Of a stretch of DNA of 64,000 bases, positions 17,635-27,183 are shown in pieces. Position 1 is the first letter of the stretch; each line of letters opens with the position of its first letter. This stretch comes from Bradyrhizobium guangdongense. Lineage in GTDB: Bacteria; Pseudomonadota; Alphaproteobacteria; Rhizobiales; Xanthobacteraceae. The notes under the pieces are model-generated. The model saw only the letters and a list, made by a program, of their open reading frames with translations, was not told where the DNA came from and made no database searches. A program made the translations under genes and the position numbers. The stretch spans positions 1,116,001 through 1,180,000 of the forward strand of contig NZ_CP030051.1 in assembly GCF_004114975.1 (NCBI RefSeq), written 5' to 3'.

Positions 17635-18852
17635 ATGCATCATTCGATTCGAAATCACCTGGCGCTGGTTCCACTCGCGCTCGTCCTGCTCGTCCCCGCC
17701 GCCCATGGCGGCGAGTCCGACGCGCTGCCATCAGCCGTCCGCAATGCGCATGCTCAGCTGTTGTCGCAGTTCTTCGCGCAAGGCGGGGGGGCATCGCCGG
17801 CCGTGCTCGAATATCGGCGCAAGCTGGCCGAATATCAGGCGGCGCGCGCCGCGTTCGATGAGGAGGCCGGCGCTTATTGGAGTCAGATCTCCGAGAAGCG
17901 GAAAGGCCGCAATGCCAAGCGACGCAACGGGCAGCAGATCACGCTGGACGATTACGTGCTCGAGCATCCGCCTGTTTATACCGGACCGAAGCGGCCGGTG
18001 AATCCCGAGCCGGAGGAGACGCCCGAGCGTCCCACCCGAAAGCCGATCCCGGTTGTCGCCGATCTCTTGCGCGCGGCGCAGGATCTCTATCAGTTCACGC
18101 CGCAGCGCCCCTCGAGCGAGGTCGAGTTCAAGCGCGCCTATGCGCGTTACGCGCTCGCGTCGGGCCTGACGCGCGAACAGGCGGTGCGGGTCTATTCCTT
18201 CGAGACCGGCGGCACCGGCACGTTCGACGTGCAGGCGGGCATCGAGCACGGCGGCAGGCGCGCGATCTCGACTGCGATGGGCTACAACCAGTTGCTGACC
18301 ACCAACAGCGTCGAGCTGCTCGCCGAGCAGGGCCATGAACTCATTCGCGCGCTCTCCGACAAGGTGGCGCGCACCTCGGGCCCGGCGCGCCAAGCGCTCG
18401 AACATAAGCTCACCGTGCTGAAGAAGATGGTGGCGCATGCGAAGTCGGTGCCTGACACCTGGTCCGAGCACGAGAAGATCGGCAACACCGCGCAGGGCTG
18501 GGCCATGCATGCGATGGTGCTCGACGTCGACATCGGGCCGATGCTGCAGACCCACAAGCTCCTGACCTCGGTGCTGTTCGCGCGCGCCAAGGGCTACAAT
18601 CGTCCGCTCACCGCCGCAGAGCTCGAGATGATGAACCTCACCGGCGACGGCACCGGCTTCGACATGGTGACGATGCCGCAGGCGATGCGGGAGCAGGTGC
18701 CGACTTCGAACTTCTTCCAGCGCAGTGGCTACGAGCGTAACCCGGTGGCGATCCGCCACAACACGGTGGCGAAGCTGCTCGCGGTCACGGACGCGCGGAT
18801 GGACAGCAACAGCAACAACGCCGGCGCACGGGAGCTGGCGGCGGTGTTTTAG
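17635..18852 (+). CDS. Secreted lytic-transglycosylase-like protein
   Basis: 405 residues. Signal peptide to about residue 25 (LALVPLALVLLVPAAHG), a charged, Pro-rich stretch (about residues 100-140), then a domain whose FETGGTGT and STAMGYNQLL segments resemble the catalytic Glu-Ser/Thr-Gly-Gly and GxMQ-type motifs of SLT/lysozyme-fold enzymes (about 188-220). A peptidoglycan-cleaving role in the periplasm is inferred from those motifs only. Monocistronic, followed by a palindromic repeat. The C-terminal 150 residues are without recognised features. Confidence 0.72.
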   Translation: MHHSIRNHLALVPLALVLLVPAAHGGESDALPSAVRNAHAQLLSQFFAQGGGASPAVLEYRRKLAEYQAARAAFDEEAGAYWSQISEKRKGRNAKRRNGQQITLDDYVLEHPPVYTGPKRPVNPEPEETPERPTRKPIPVVADLLRAAQDLYQFTPQRPSSEVEFKRAYARYALASGLTREQAVRVYSFETGGTGTFDVQAGIEHGGRRAISTAMGYNQLLTTNSVELLAEQGHELIRALSDKVARTSGPARQALEHKLTVLKKMVAHAKSVPDTWSEHEKIGNTAQGWAMHAMVLDVDIGPMLQTHKLLTSVLFARAKGYNRPLTAAELEMMNLTGDGTGFDMVTMPQAMREQVPTSNFFQRSGYERNPVAIRHNTVAKLLAVTDARMDSNSNNAGARELAAVF

Positions 18853-18861
18853 GACGGTGTT

Positions 18862-18956
18862 GTAGGGTGGGTCAGCGAGCTGCGGTAGGGTGGGCAAAGC
18901 GGAGCGTGCCTACCATTTTTCGTGGGCAGGGCGCTTCGCGCCATTGCCCACCCTAG
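18862..18956. repeat. Palindromic repeat with GTAGGGTGGGC arms
   Basis: Inverted repeat built on TAGGGTGGGCAAAGC (18886-18900) and its complement near 18937-18955. It contains a partial tandem copy of the left arm (GTAGGGTGGGTCAGC). Sits between two convergent genes. Confidence 0.65.
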
Positions 18957-18989
18957 GGCAGCTGCGTTTGTGGCGAGTGCCAGCGTCTC

Positions 18990-19295
18990 TTACTGATCTG
19001 GGCCGAACTTGAACCGGCCGTCGCCTTCCAGATATTGTCCGCTGCGCATGTAGAGCTGGCCGTTCTGGCCAATGAAGAACAGCGTGCCTTTGGGGACCTT
19101 CTTGGCGCCCTTCAGGAGCTCACCGGCATTGCTGGTGCCCATCTTGTAGGAAAAGGTCTTGCCTTCCTTGTCATAGGCATAGCCGGTATCCGGCTTGAGC
19201 TCCCACGGCGTTGCCGCGTTTTGCGCGCATGCGGGAACGGCGAACGCGCCAAGCGCGGCCGCGATTGCAAATGTCTTGATTGAAAATGCCATCAT
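18990..19295 (-). CDS. Small secreted hypothetical protein
   Basis: 101 residues with a signal peptide ending ACA (about residue 24). The mature 77 residues have a beta-rich look (GTLFFIGQNGQLYMRSG) and no Cys. No family is recognised. ATG 19292 is an equally good start. Probably periplasmic. Confidence 0.68.
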   Translation of the reverse strand: MMAFSIKTFAIAAALGAFAVPACAQNAATPWELKPDTGYAYDKEGKTFSYKMGTSNAGELLKGAKKVPKGTLFFIGQNGQLYMRSGQYLEGDGRFKFGPDQ

Positions 19296-19485
19296 CTATC
19301 CTCCCCGCTATTGGGGTGTCCGCTTGAACAAATCACGAACAGCATTTGCGGGTCAATCCTCGATGTCGCGGCAGCGCATCACGTCTTGCCCAGCAGTTTG
19401 TGATTTTCCCTTCGCTCCCTCGCGACTATGTTCCGCTTTCCGTCTAGAACGCAATCCGACAAAGATATTGGTGGGGATGATTCGA

Positions 19486-19965
19486 ATGCGCCATGTCGTT
19501 AAACTTTGCTGGGCTGCCTTGATGTCGCTGACGGCGCTGGCGCCGGCCGCCCGGGCCGATGATTACCAACTCAGCCACAACCAGCGGATTTCGTGCAGCC
19601 GCGGCCTCGCCCCGGGCAAGCTCAACACCGCGACCTGCAAGTCCTACACCTATCTCTTCAACACCAAGACCTCGGAATATTTCCGCTGCCAGGTCTCGTT
19701 GGCCCTGACCCGCGACAACAAGGAGGTCATAAACGTCCAGACCGACGGTGGCTGCACCAAGAAGCCCCGCATTTTCGAGACCGACGGGCACTATGATTTC
19801 GACGCGACCGAGACCGAGCCGCCGAACACCAACTCGTTCTTCGGCCCTGGCGGTTACTCGATCTGGGCGGCCGACATGACCGCGCAGAAGGTCCGCGGCT
19901 GCATCACCATCTCTTCGGGTCTCGGCTCCGACATTTCCAAATGCCTGGACATGACGTTCCAGTGA
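19486..19965 (+). CDS. Secreted Cys-rich hypothetical protein
   Basis: 159 residues. Signal peptide MRHVVKLCWAALMSLTAL cut after ARA. The mature part has six Cys, suggesting three disulfides (ISCSRG, TATCKS, FRCQVS, GGCTKK, RGCITI, SKCLDM). The start at 19486 has a GGGG ribosome site at 9 bases; the ATG at 19477 directly abuts it. No known domain. Confidence 0.7.
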   Translation: MRHVVKLCWAALMSLTALAPAARADDYQLSHNQRISCSRGLAPGKLNTATCKSYTYLFNTKTSEYFRCQVSLALTRDNKEVINVQTDGGCTKKPRIFETDGHYDFDATETEPPNTNSFFGPGGYSIWAADMTAQKVRGCITISSGLGSDISKCLDMTFQ

Positions 19966-20152
19966 GGGGGCGCCAGGAAGGGCTTGCCAGTGACGGCGGG
20001 CGCGTGACTGCGCCACGTCGCCGCACCTGTCGAGTTCCCCGAAAAGCAAGGCAAAACGGCCATTTACCGCAGCCCTGTTTTGTCTTTTGGATGGGTTGAC
20101 CCATGCCTCTCATCCGGCCAATTTCGCCGCCGGTTTGGGGAGTGTAACAACC

Positions 20153-21100
20153 ATGAAACGGACGATTTTCGGTGCGGCCGCGGCTCTTGCTCTGGCGGCG
20201 TCGCCGCCTTGTGCGCAGGCGCAATCCTTCATCAACGTGCTGACCGGCGGCACCTCCGGCGTCTATTATCCGCTTGGCGTCGCGATCGGGAAGATCTACG
20301 GCGACAAGATTCCGAACGTGAAGACGCAGGTGCAGGCCACCAAGGCGTCGGTCGAAAATCTCATCCTGCTGCAGCAGGGGCGCGGCGAACTGGCGTTCAC
20401 GCTGGGCGATTCCCTGAAAGCCGCCTGGGACGGCGACGAGGAGGCCGGCTTCAAGACCAAGCTCGACAAGCTCAGGACCATCGGCGCGATCTATCCGAAC
20501 TACATCCAGATCGTCGCCACTGCCGACAGCGGCATCAAGACGCTGGCCGATCTCAGGGGCAAAAGCCTGTCGGTCGGTGCGCCGAAGTCAGGCACGGAGC
20601 TGAACTCGCGCGCGATCCTTGCCGCTGCCGGCATGAGCTACAAGGATCTCGGCAAGGTCGAATACCTTCCGTTCGCCGAATCGGTCGATCTCATGAAGAA
20701 TCGCCAGTTGGCCGCGACCCTGCAGTCGGCCGGCCTTGGTGTCGCCTCGCTGAAGGATCTGTCGACCTCGAGCCCGATCACGGTTGTGTCGGTGCCGAAG
20801 GAGACCGTGGACAAGATCGGACCGCCCTTCATCTCGGCGGTCATTCCGGCGAACACCTATACCGGCCAGGACAAGGACGTGCCGACCGCGGCCGTGGTCA
20901 ATTATCTCGTGACCAGCTCCGCCGTCTCTGACGACCTCGCCTATCAAATGACGAAACTGGTCTACGAGTCGCTGCCCGAGCTCGCCAACGCGCATGCGGC
21001 CGGCAAGGAGATCAAACTCGAGACCGCAGCCACCGGCAGCCCGGTTCCGCTGCATCCCGGCGCGATCCGCTATTACAAGGAAAAAGGGCTGATCAAGTAA
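20153..21100 (+). CDS. TAXI-family TRAP transporter substrate-binding protein
   Basis: 315-residue periplasmic receptor. Signal peptide to about residue 23. The family signature TGGTSGVYYPLGVAIGKI lies just after the cut, and the SVGAPKSGTELNSRAIL segment marks the second lobe. It delivers a ligand (often glutamate or a dicarboxylate in this family; unknown here) to the fused permease encoded 204 bases downstream. First gene of a four-gene set ending with an SDR. ATG 20153 was taken over an upstream in-frame start because the signal peptide begins there. Confidence 0.95.
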   Translation: MKRTIFGAAAALALAASPPCAQAQSFINVLTGGTSGVYYPLGVAIGKIYGDKIPNVKTQVQATKASVENLILLQQGRGELAFTLGDSLKAAWDGDEEAGFKTKLDKLRTIGAIYPNYIQIVATADSGIKTLADLRGKSLSVGAPKSGTELNSRAILAAAGMSYKDLGKVEYLPFAESVDLMKNRQLAATLQSAGLGVASLKDLSTSSPITVVSVPKETVDKIGPPFISAVIPANTYTGQDKDVPTAAVVNYLVTSSAVSDDLAYQMTKLVYESLPELANAHAAGKEIKLETAATGSPVPLHPGAIRYYKEKGLIK

Positions 21101-21120
21101 GGTCGGCTCTCCAAGTAGGG

Positions 21121-21245
21121 CGTCATGGCCGGGCTTGTCCCGGCCTCCACGTTCTGAGGCTAGCCAAGAGAGTTCGTGGATGCCCGGGCCTTCGCCGCGC
21201 CGAAGCGGCTTCGGCCCCGCAGGCGGGACAAGCCCGGGCATGACT
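21121..21245. repeat. Palindromic repeat inside the TRAP operon
   Basis: Arms start GTCATGGCCGGGCTTGTCCC and end GGGACAAGCCCGGGCATGAC; a second, inner hairpin (CCGAAGCGGCTTCGG) lies near 21200. In RNA this would form a large hairpin between the binding-protein and permease messages and could set their relative levels. Confidence 0.8.
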
Positions 21246-21304
21246 GCGCGGATAGACCGTGCCACTCTCACTGAACATGATGTTGGACTTGGGGCGATTT
21301 GAGA

Positions 21305-23416
21305 ATGCTGGAAAAGGCAGAGGGCACGGGAGCCCCCATCAAAGTCGAGTTCGACAATTTCGAGCATGGCTTCCCGGAAGGCTTCGGGCCGGGCTGGTGG
21401 GGCGCGCTCGCCTACTGGATCGGCATCGCCTTTGCGACCTTCCAGCTCTATGTCGCCGCCTTCAACTATCTGCCGAGCCAGGTGGTGCGCGGCGTCCATG
21501 TCGGCTTCCTGACTCTGCTCACCTTCGGCCTGATCGCCAACTTCACCGCGAAGAGCAATTTTGGCCGTGCGGTGGGCTGGGCGATCGGCGCCGCGGGCTT
21601 CTTCTGCGGCCTCTATCAGTGGATCTTCTATGCCGATCTGATCGCGCGCGACGGCGATCCGACCAGGCTCGATCTCGCGGTTGGCACGCTGCTCGCGGTG
21701 TTGATCTTCGAGGGCACGCGGCGCCTGATGGGCGCGGCACTGCCGCTGATGTGCGGCGCGTGTCTCGTGTACTGGTTCTTCGGCCAATACCTCCCATCGC
21801 CGCTGAATCATCGCGGCTATGATTTCGACCAGATCGTCACGCATTTGTCCTACGGCACCGAGGGTTTTTACGGCGTTCCGATCTACGTCTCGGCGACGTA
21901 TATCTTCCTCTTCATCCTGTTCGGCTCGTTCCTGGAGCGCGCCGGCATGATCCAGCTGTTCACCGACGTCTCGCTCGGCCTGTTCGGCCGCTCCCGCGGC
22001 GGACCGGCCAAGGTTGCGGTGTTTGCCTCGGGCATGATGGGCACGATCTCCGGATCAGGGGTCGCCAACGTCGTCACCGTCGGCCAGTTCACCATTCCCC
22101 TGATGATCAGGTTCGGCTATCGCCGCGCCTTCGCGGCCGGCGTCGAGGCGACCGCTTCGATGGGCGGGCAGATCATGCCGCCGGTGATGGGCGCCGTCGC
22201 CTTCATCATGGCCGAGACGCTCGGCGTCCAGTATTCCGAGATTGTCAAAGCCGCTGCGATCCCCGCGATCCTTTATTTTGCCTCCGCATTCTGGATGGTG
22301 CATCTGGAAGCCGGCAAACACGGCCTTACCGGCATGAAGCGCTCGGAGACTCCGAGCGCCTGGAACGCGCTGGTGAAGGGCTGGTACCTCGTGCTGCCGC
22401 TCGCCGCACTCGTCTACATGCTGTTCGAAGGTTTTACGCCGCTCTACGCCGGCAGCATGGGTCTTGCACTGACGGTGGCGCTGATCCTGGGGGCGAGCAT
22501 CACAGCGGGCGCCTCCTCCAATGTGATCCGCACCATCTTCTGGATCGGCCTTGCGCTCGTCGTCGCGGCGCTCTCGCGCGACGGCCTGAAGATCGTGCCG
22601 GTCGGCTGTGTCGTCGTCGCGCTGATCCTGATCACCGCCTTCGTCCGCGGCGGGATGGCCGCGTTGCGCTCCTGCCGCGACTCGCTGGCCGAAAGCGCAA
22701 AATCCGCCATCACCGTCGGCATGGCCTGCGCGATCGTCGGCGTCATCATCGGCATGATGTCGCAAACCGGCGTCGGCACCATCTTCGGCAGCTGGGTGAT
22801 CGGTCTTGGCGAGAAGAGCCTGTTCCTGGCGCTGATCATGACGATGCTGCTGTCCATTCTGCTCGGCACCGGCATTCCGACCATCCCGACCTACATCATC
22901 ACCGCCGCGCTCGCAGCACCTGCGCTGGCGAAACTCGGTGTGCCCTTGATCGCGAGCCACATGTTCGCGTTCTACTACGGCATCATGGCCGACCTCTCGC
23001 CGCCCGTGGCGCTGGCCGCGCTCGCGGCGGCGCCGATCGCGAAGGAGAATCCGGACAAGATCGGCTGGGAGGCGATGCGGATTGCGCTCGCCGGCTACGT
23101 CATCCCCTTCATCTTCGTCTATTCGCCGGCACTCATGCTGCAGGCCGGCGATCCCATGGCGGCAAAGCTTGGTTTCTATGGCGCGGTGGCGTTGGCAAGC
23201 TTCAAGGCGCTGGTAGCGATCGCGCTGTTCGGCATGGTTGCGATCGGCTTCCTGTTCACGCGGCTGACGCTGATCGAACGCCTCGTGGCGCTCGGCGCCG
23301 CGCTCTGTCTGCTCGGGGACTTCCCGTTCAGCGACACGGCCGGCTTCGTTCTGTCCGCTGCGCTGGTGCTATGGCAGTGGCGGCAACGCCCGCCAGCCGT
23401 GGTCGAGCCGGCGTGA
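21305..23416 (+). CDS. TRAP transporter permease, fused DctQM type
   Basis: 703-residue inner-membrane protein with about 16-18 TM helices. An N-terminal small-subunit part is joined to a DctM-like part containing SGSGVANVVTVGQFTIPLM and ASMGGQIMPPVMGAVAF. It drives Na+- or H+-coupled uptake with the TAXI binding protein. Its stop overlaps the start of the DUF1850 gene (GTGA), a coupling typical of TAXI operons. Confidence 0.95.
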   Translation: MLEKAEGTGAPIKVEFDNFEHGFPEGFGPGWWGALAYWIGIAFATFQLYVAAFNYLPSQVVRGVHVGFLTLLTFGLIANFTAKSNFGRAVGWAIGAAGFFCGLYQWIFYADLIARDGDPTRLDLAVGTLLAVLIFEGTRRLMGAALPLMCGACLVYWFFGQYLPSPLNHRGYDFDQIVTHLSYGTEGFYGVPIYVSATYIFLFILFGSFLERAGMIQLFTDVSLGLFGRSRGGPAKVAVFASGMMGTISGSGVANVVTVGQFTIPLMIRFGYRRAFAAGVEATASMGGQIMPPVMGAVAFIMAETLGVQYSEIVKAAAIPAILYFASAFWMVHLEAGKHGLTGMKRSETPSAWNALVKGWYLVLPLAALVYMLFEGFTPLYAGSMGLALTVALILGASITAGASSNVIRTIFWIGLALVVAALSRDGLKIVPVGCVVVALILITAFVRGGMAALRSCRDSLAESAKSAITVGMACAIVGVIIGMMSQTGVGTIFGSWVIGLGEKSLFLALIMTMLLSILLGTGIPTIPTYIITAALAAPALAKLGVPLIASHMFAFYYGIMADLSPPVALAALAAAPIAKENPDKIGWEAMRIALAGYVIPFIFVYSPALMLQAGDPMAAKLGFYGAVALASFKALVAIALFGMVAIGFLFTRLTLIERLVALGAALCLLGDFPFSDTAGFVLSAALVLWQWRQRPPAVVEPA

Positions 23417-23805
23417 GCCTCTGCTTCGCAACAGCCGGCAGCGTGAAGGCGCTGGCGCTGTCCACGTTCACGCTGGTGTGGACGCATTCGATCGCCAAGG
23501 TCGACTGGCAGGAAGATTGGCGCGTCACGCCTGCAGGACTCGAGCTGGTGCAGGCCCGCGTCAAGGGCACCGGCCCCGGCATGGAGCCGCCGCCCGAGGC
23601 GCGGCTCGTCGATGGCTGGTTTCAGTGGCAGCCGACGCGCGCACCGATGCCGGAGGTCGTGCTCGGCAATTCCGGCGCCGCAGGGGAATGGCGGCTATGC
23701 CATGATGGACGCTGCCAGACGCTTTCGGAGATTGTCGGCCATCCCATCGGTGCTAACGTCACCACGATGCGTATCTGCGGCGAACAGCAGAAGGGAGACA
23801 AATGA
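23413..23805 (+). CDS. DUF1850 protein linked to TAXI-TRAP transporter
   Basis: 130 residues from a GTG start that overlaps the permease stop. The core WTHSIAKVDWQEDW followed by FQWQPT matches DUF1850, a small family almost always next to fused TRAP permeases. Role unknown; an accessory to transport or substrate handling is inferred from context. A hydrophobic N-terminus (ALALSTFTLV) may be a membrane anchor or signal. ATGA overlap with the downstream SDR. Confidence 0.88.
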   Translation: MSLCFATAGSVKALALSTFTLVWTHSIAKVDWQEDWRVTPAGLELVQARVKGTGPGMEPPPEARLVDGWFQWQPTRAPMPEVVLGNSGAAGEWRLCHDGRCQTLSEIVGHPIGANVTTMRICGEQQKGDK

Positions 23806-24611
23806 TGGACCGGCTCAAGGGCAAGGTTGCGATGGTGGTGGGCGCCGGCTCGATCGGGCCTGGCTGGGGCAACGGCAAGGCGACCGCGGTGACCTTTGCG
23901 CGCGAGGGCGCGCAGGTGTTTTGCGTCGATCGCAATGGCGCGGCCGCGGAGGAGACCGCCAAGATCATCGCCGGCGAAGGCGGCAAGGCGACCGCGTTCA
24001 CCGCCGACGTCTCGCGGCCTGCCGAGATCGAGGCGATGGTCGCCGCATGCCTGAAGACCTATGGCCGGATCGACGTGCTCGACAACAATGTCGGCATCGC
24101 CGAGATGGGCAGCGTGGTCGAGGTCACCGAGGAGAGCTGGGATCGCGTCTTCAGCGTCAACCTCAAGAGCGCCTATTTCGCCATGAAGCACGTGATCCCG
24201 GTCATGGTGAAGCAGGGCGGCGGCTCGATCATCAACATCTCCTCGATCGCCTCGATCCGCCACATGGGCATCTCCTACGTCACCTATGGCTCGTCGAAGG
24301 CGGCAATGAACCAGATGACGCGCACCACCGCGATCGAGTTCGCGCGCCATCATGTGCGGGTGAATGCGATCCTGCCCGGCCTGATGAAGACGCCGATGGT
24401 CGAGCATTCCGCCGGTCTCGCCAACAGCTACGCCAAGGGTGATGTCGAGGCGATGTGGCGTGCCCGCGACGCGCAGGTGCCGATGGGCCACATGGGCGAT
24501 GCCTTCGACGTCGCCAACGCCGCGCTGTTCCTGGCGTCGGACGAGTCGAAATATGTGACGGGGATCGAGCTCGTGGTCGACGGCGGGATCACGTGCAAGG
24601 CGGGGGCGTAG
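23802..24611 (+). CDS. Short-chain dehydrogenase/reductase
   Basis: 269-residue NAD(P)-dependent SDR. The cofactor loop is altered: MVVGAGSIGPGWGNGKA in place of TGxxxGxG (residues about 11-27). NNVGIAE replaces the usual NNAG. Catalytic Ser in NISSIAS and Tyr/Lys in YVTYGSSKAA are intact. As last gene of the TAXI operon it probably oxidises or reduces the imported compound. The insertion-type GxGSIGPGWGNG loop marks a specific SDR subgroup. Confidence 0.93.
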   Translation: MMDRLKGKVAMVVGAGSIGPGWGNGKATAVTFAREGAQVFCVDRNGAAAEETAKIIAGEGGKATAFTADVSRPAEIEAMVAACLKTYGRIDVLDNNVGIAEMGSVVEVTEESWDRVFSVNLKSAYFAMKHVIPVMVKQGGGSIINISSIASIRHMGISYVTYGSSKAAMNQMTRTTAIEFARHHVRVNAILPGLMKTPMVEHSAGLANSYAKGDVEAMWRARDAQVPMGHMGDAFDVANAALFLASDESKYVTGIELVVDGGITCKAGA

Positions 24612-24679
24612 GCTTCGCCGCGCCCCCCCCGCAGTCGTTCCGGATCCGCACTTCGCTCGTCCGGGAAGAGGGTGGAGAT

Positions 24680-25450
24680 CTACTGCGCCAGCGCCAGGAT
24701 TCCGCCGGCGAACGCGTGCCACGCCGCGCTTTCGCTGATCGGCCAGTTCAGCACTTTCAGCGCCAGCAGCGCGAGCGTGCCGTAGATGTAGACCGGATGG
24801 ACGCGGCCCTCGTTGCGCCAGTCCCGCACCATGGCAACGACGAGCAGGAGCGAGGCAACCACGGCCGGCGCGATCGTCACCGGCACCGGAGGCGGGCCGG
24901 GCGGTCCGGGAGGGGCCAGGAAAGTCAGGAACCAGCGCGCGATCGCGGCATCGAGGATCGAAACTGCCGCGAGCAGCATCAATCGCTTGTGGATCTCGGG
25001 TTTGCGTGTGTTCATGATCGCAAGCACGAACACCACGGCAAAGAACGCGATCCCGCTCATCGGCACGATCGCGAAGCCGATGCCGGCCTCGCGCTGCCCG
25101 AGCTCCGCGGAATGCTTCATCACATGCACGGAGGCGAGGAAGCCGAAGATCGTCATGGCGGTCGCGAGCGAGACCCCGACGACGCCGAACGACCGGTGAT
25201 TGATCACGCGTCCCGAGGCCGCGAGCCAGGTCTGGACCACGAAATAGAAAGACCAGGTGAAGAAGATCAGTCCGTGAAAATGAATCACCGGGCTCCCGGA
25301 GAACGTCCGGTGGGCGAGCGGCACGAAATAGGTCGGTGCGAAGCCGAGAAACGCGGTGGCCGCGCAGGCCAGCGCCATGTGGAAATAGAAATACCGTGCA
25401 GGCGACGCATCACGCGCGCGTACACGACGGTCGTCGATCAAGGTCGTCAT
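24680..25450 (-). CDS. Seven-helix membrane protein of unknown function
   Basis: 256 residues with about seven TM helices. Conserved-looking His in the membrane (VIHFHGLIFFTWSFYFVVQ, NHRSFG, EIHKRLMLL) could hold haem or metal, but no named family is certain. A proline-rich loop (PPGPPGPPPVP) sits near residue 185. Convergent with the TAXI operon. Confidence 0.7.
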   Translation of the reverse strand: MTTLIDDRRVRARDASPARYFYFHMALACAATAFLGFAPTYFVPLAHRTFSGSPVIHFHGLIFFTWSFYFVVQTWLAASGRVINHRSFGVVGVSLATAMTIFGFLASVHVMKHSAELGQREAGIGFAIVPMSGIAFFAVVFVLAIMNTRKPEIHKRLMLLAAVSILDAAIARWFLTFLAPPGPPGPPPVPVTIAPAVVASLLLVVAMVRDWRNEGRVHPVYIYGTLALLALKVLNWPISESAAWHAFAGGILALAQ

Positions 25451-25535
25451 CTGGGATGAGTCTGGGCAGGCCGCATTTGGTTCAATGCGCCGACCTCCCG
25501 CCCTGACGCGCAGAGGCAGGCGAGGCGGGAAGGGC

Positions 25536-27080
25536 TCAGCCTCCCGCGCTCAGTTCCGCCCGATCCAGCTCCTCCTCGATCCGGTGGAACGCGTCGTCGC
25601 CGATCACTTCGGTGGCGCGGAGCTCGAAGATGGACCTGCGCGCGGCAGCGATGGCGCGGCGGCGCAGGGGATCGGCAGGCAGCTCACCGTTGGCGATGCC
25701 GCCGTGCGGATCGTCGTCGGCTTGCATCATGATGGCGCGGTATTCCAGCCGCAGGATTTCGGCCTCCTCGGACGGATCGTCCTCGATCGCGTCGAGCGCA
25801 GCCCGATAGGCGATGGTACGTGCGCGCGCGACCTCGATCCCGACGGGATCGTCGTCCTTGAGTCCGAAGGCCAGGATCAGCGGCCGCAGCGTCAGGCCCT
25901 GGACGATCAGCGATCCCAGCACCACCGCAAAGGCGATGAAGACGATGAAATCGCGATAGGGAAAATTCTCCGGCAGCGCGAAGGCCGTGGCGAGCGTGAC
26001 GAGACCACGCATGCCGCACCAGGAGATGATGAGACCGCCCTTCGGGGAGGCCACGGTGTTCGGATCTTTCGGATGATAGATCCCTTGCGAGATCAACACG
26101 CGCAGCGTTGTGCGGTAGAACGTCACCCAGAGCAGCCGCACCAGCACCACCGTCAGCAGGATCCAGGCGGCGGCCATGCAATATTCCCAGCGCACGTCCG
26201 TTTCCAGCCGCGTCCAGATCGGACGCATCTGCATGCCGATCAACATGAAGGCGAGCACATTGAGCACGAACACGGTCGTCTCCCACACGGCATAGGACGG
26301 CACCCGCAGCCGCGCCGGCATGCGCATCCCCGCTCCGCGCGCCATCGTCATCGCATAGACGACGATGGTGAGAATGCCGGAAAGGCCGAGATGCTCGGCG
26401 GCGATCCAGACCAGGAAGGTGGTCGCGAACTGCACGATGATCGCGCTCGGTGCCTCCTTCACCCGTTCAATGAACAGGGGAATGATGCGCCCTGCAAGAA
26501 AACCGGCGATGACACTGCCGACGAGTGCCAGCGTCATGATCGGCGCAACCTGGCCCCATGTCAGATGCTCGGTGACGACAGCGCCGACCGCGATACGATA
26601 GATCAGCAGCGCGGTCGCATCGTTGAGCAGGCTCTCGCCTTCCAGCACCTTCACCATGCGGTAGGGCAGCTTCACCTGGCTCAGGATCGCGACTGCGGCT
26701 GCTGCGTCCGGTGGCGCCACGATCGCGCCCAGCGCCACGGCGGCGGCCCAGGGCATCCCGGGCATCAGCCGGTGCGCAACATAGGCAACGCCCGCCGTGG
26801 TCAGGCCAACCGCGGCGACAACCAGGGTGGAGACCGGAACCCAATTGCTGCGCAGATCCCGCAGCGAGGTGTCGAAGGCGGCATCGAGCAGGACTGGCGC
26901 GACAAAAAGGGCCAACGCCAGGTCCGGCTGCAGCGTCCAGGTCGGACTATCGGGCACGAAGGCGATCAGTGCGCCGCCGATGGCGAGAAAGGTCGGGTAG
27001 GGGACCTTGATCCGCCGCGCCAGCGCCGATAATGCAACGGCGCCGAGCAGAAGCACGATGATCCATTCGAATGTCGACAA
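25536..27080 (-). CDS. Na+/H+ antiporter, CPA1/NhaP type
   Basis: 514 residues, about 12 TM helices. The ion-site motifs of CPA1 exchangers are present: AIVAPPDAAAAVAI (the TDP/APPD-like helix) and LEGESLLNDATALLIY (ND pair). A cytosolic C-terminal tail of some 110 residues is helical (ARARTIAYRAALDAIEDD). It exchanges cytosolic Na+ or K+ for H+. Stands alone between convergent and divergent neighbours. Confidence 0.93.
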   Translation of the reverse strand: MSTFEWIIVLLLGAVALSALARRIKVPYPTFLAIGGALIAFVPDSPTWTLQPDLALALFVAPVLLDAAFDTSLRDLRSNWVPVSTLVVAAVGLTTAGVAYVAHRLMPGMPWAAAVALGAIVAPPDAAAAVAILSQVKLPYRMVKVLEGESLLNDATALLIYRIAVGAVVTEHLTWGQVAPIMTLALVGSVIAGFLAGRIIPLFIERVKEAPSAIIVQFATTFLVWIAAEHLGLSGILTIVVYAMTMARGAGMRMPARLRVPSYAVWETTVFVLNVLAFMLIGMQMRPIWTRLETDVRWEYCMAAAWILLTVVLVRLLWVTFYRTTLRVLISQGIYHPKDPNTVASPKGGLIISWCGMRGLVTLATAFALPENFPYRDFIVFIAFAVVLGSLIVQGLTLRPLILAFGLKDDDPVGIEVARARTIAYRAALDAIEDDPSEEAEILRLEYRAIMMQADDDPHGGIANGELPADPLRRRAIAAARRSIFELRATEVIGDDAFHRIEEELDRAELSAGG

Positions 27081-27183
27081 ATTGGTCCCCGAAACCGATG
27101 TGAACGGCGCAACAAGCTAGCACCAATCCGCCCGTATGATGGATAGTGTACCCAGAAAGCAAGGCGATCCGACTGCAACGAGC

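Noticed and set aside
25485..27032. 515-codon open frame on the plus strand over the antiporter gene
   Set aside because: Antisense shadow: the minus strand encodes a full CPA1 antiporter with TM helices, while this frame gives Arg/His/Gln-rich sequence with no domain.
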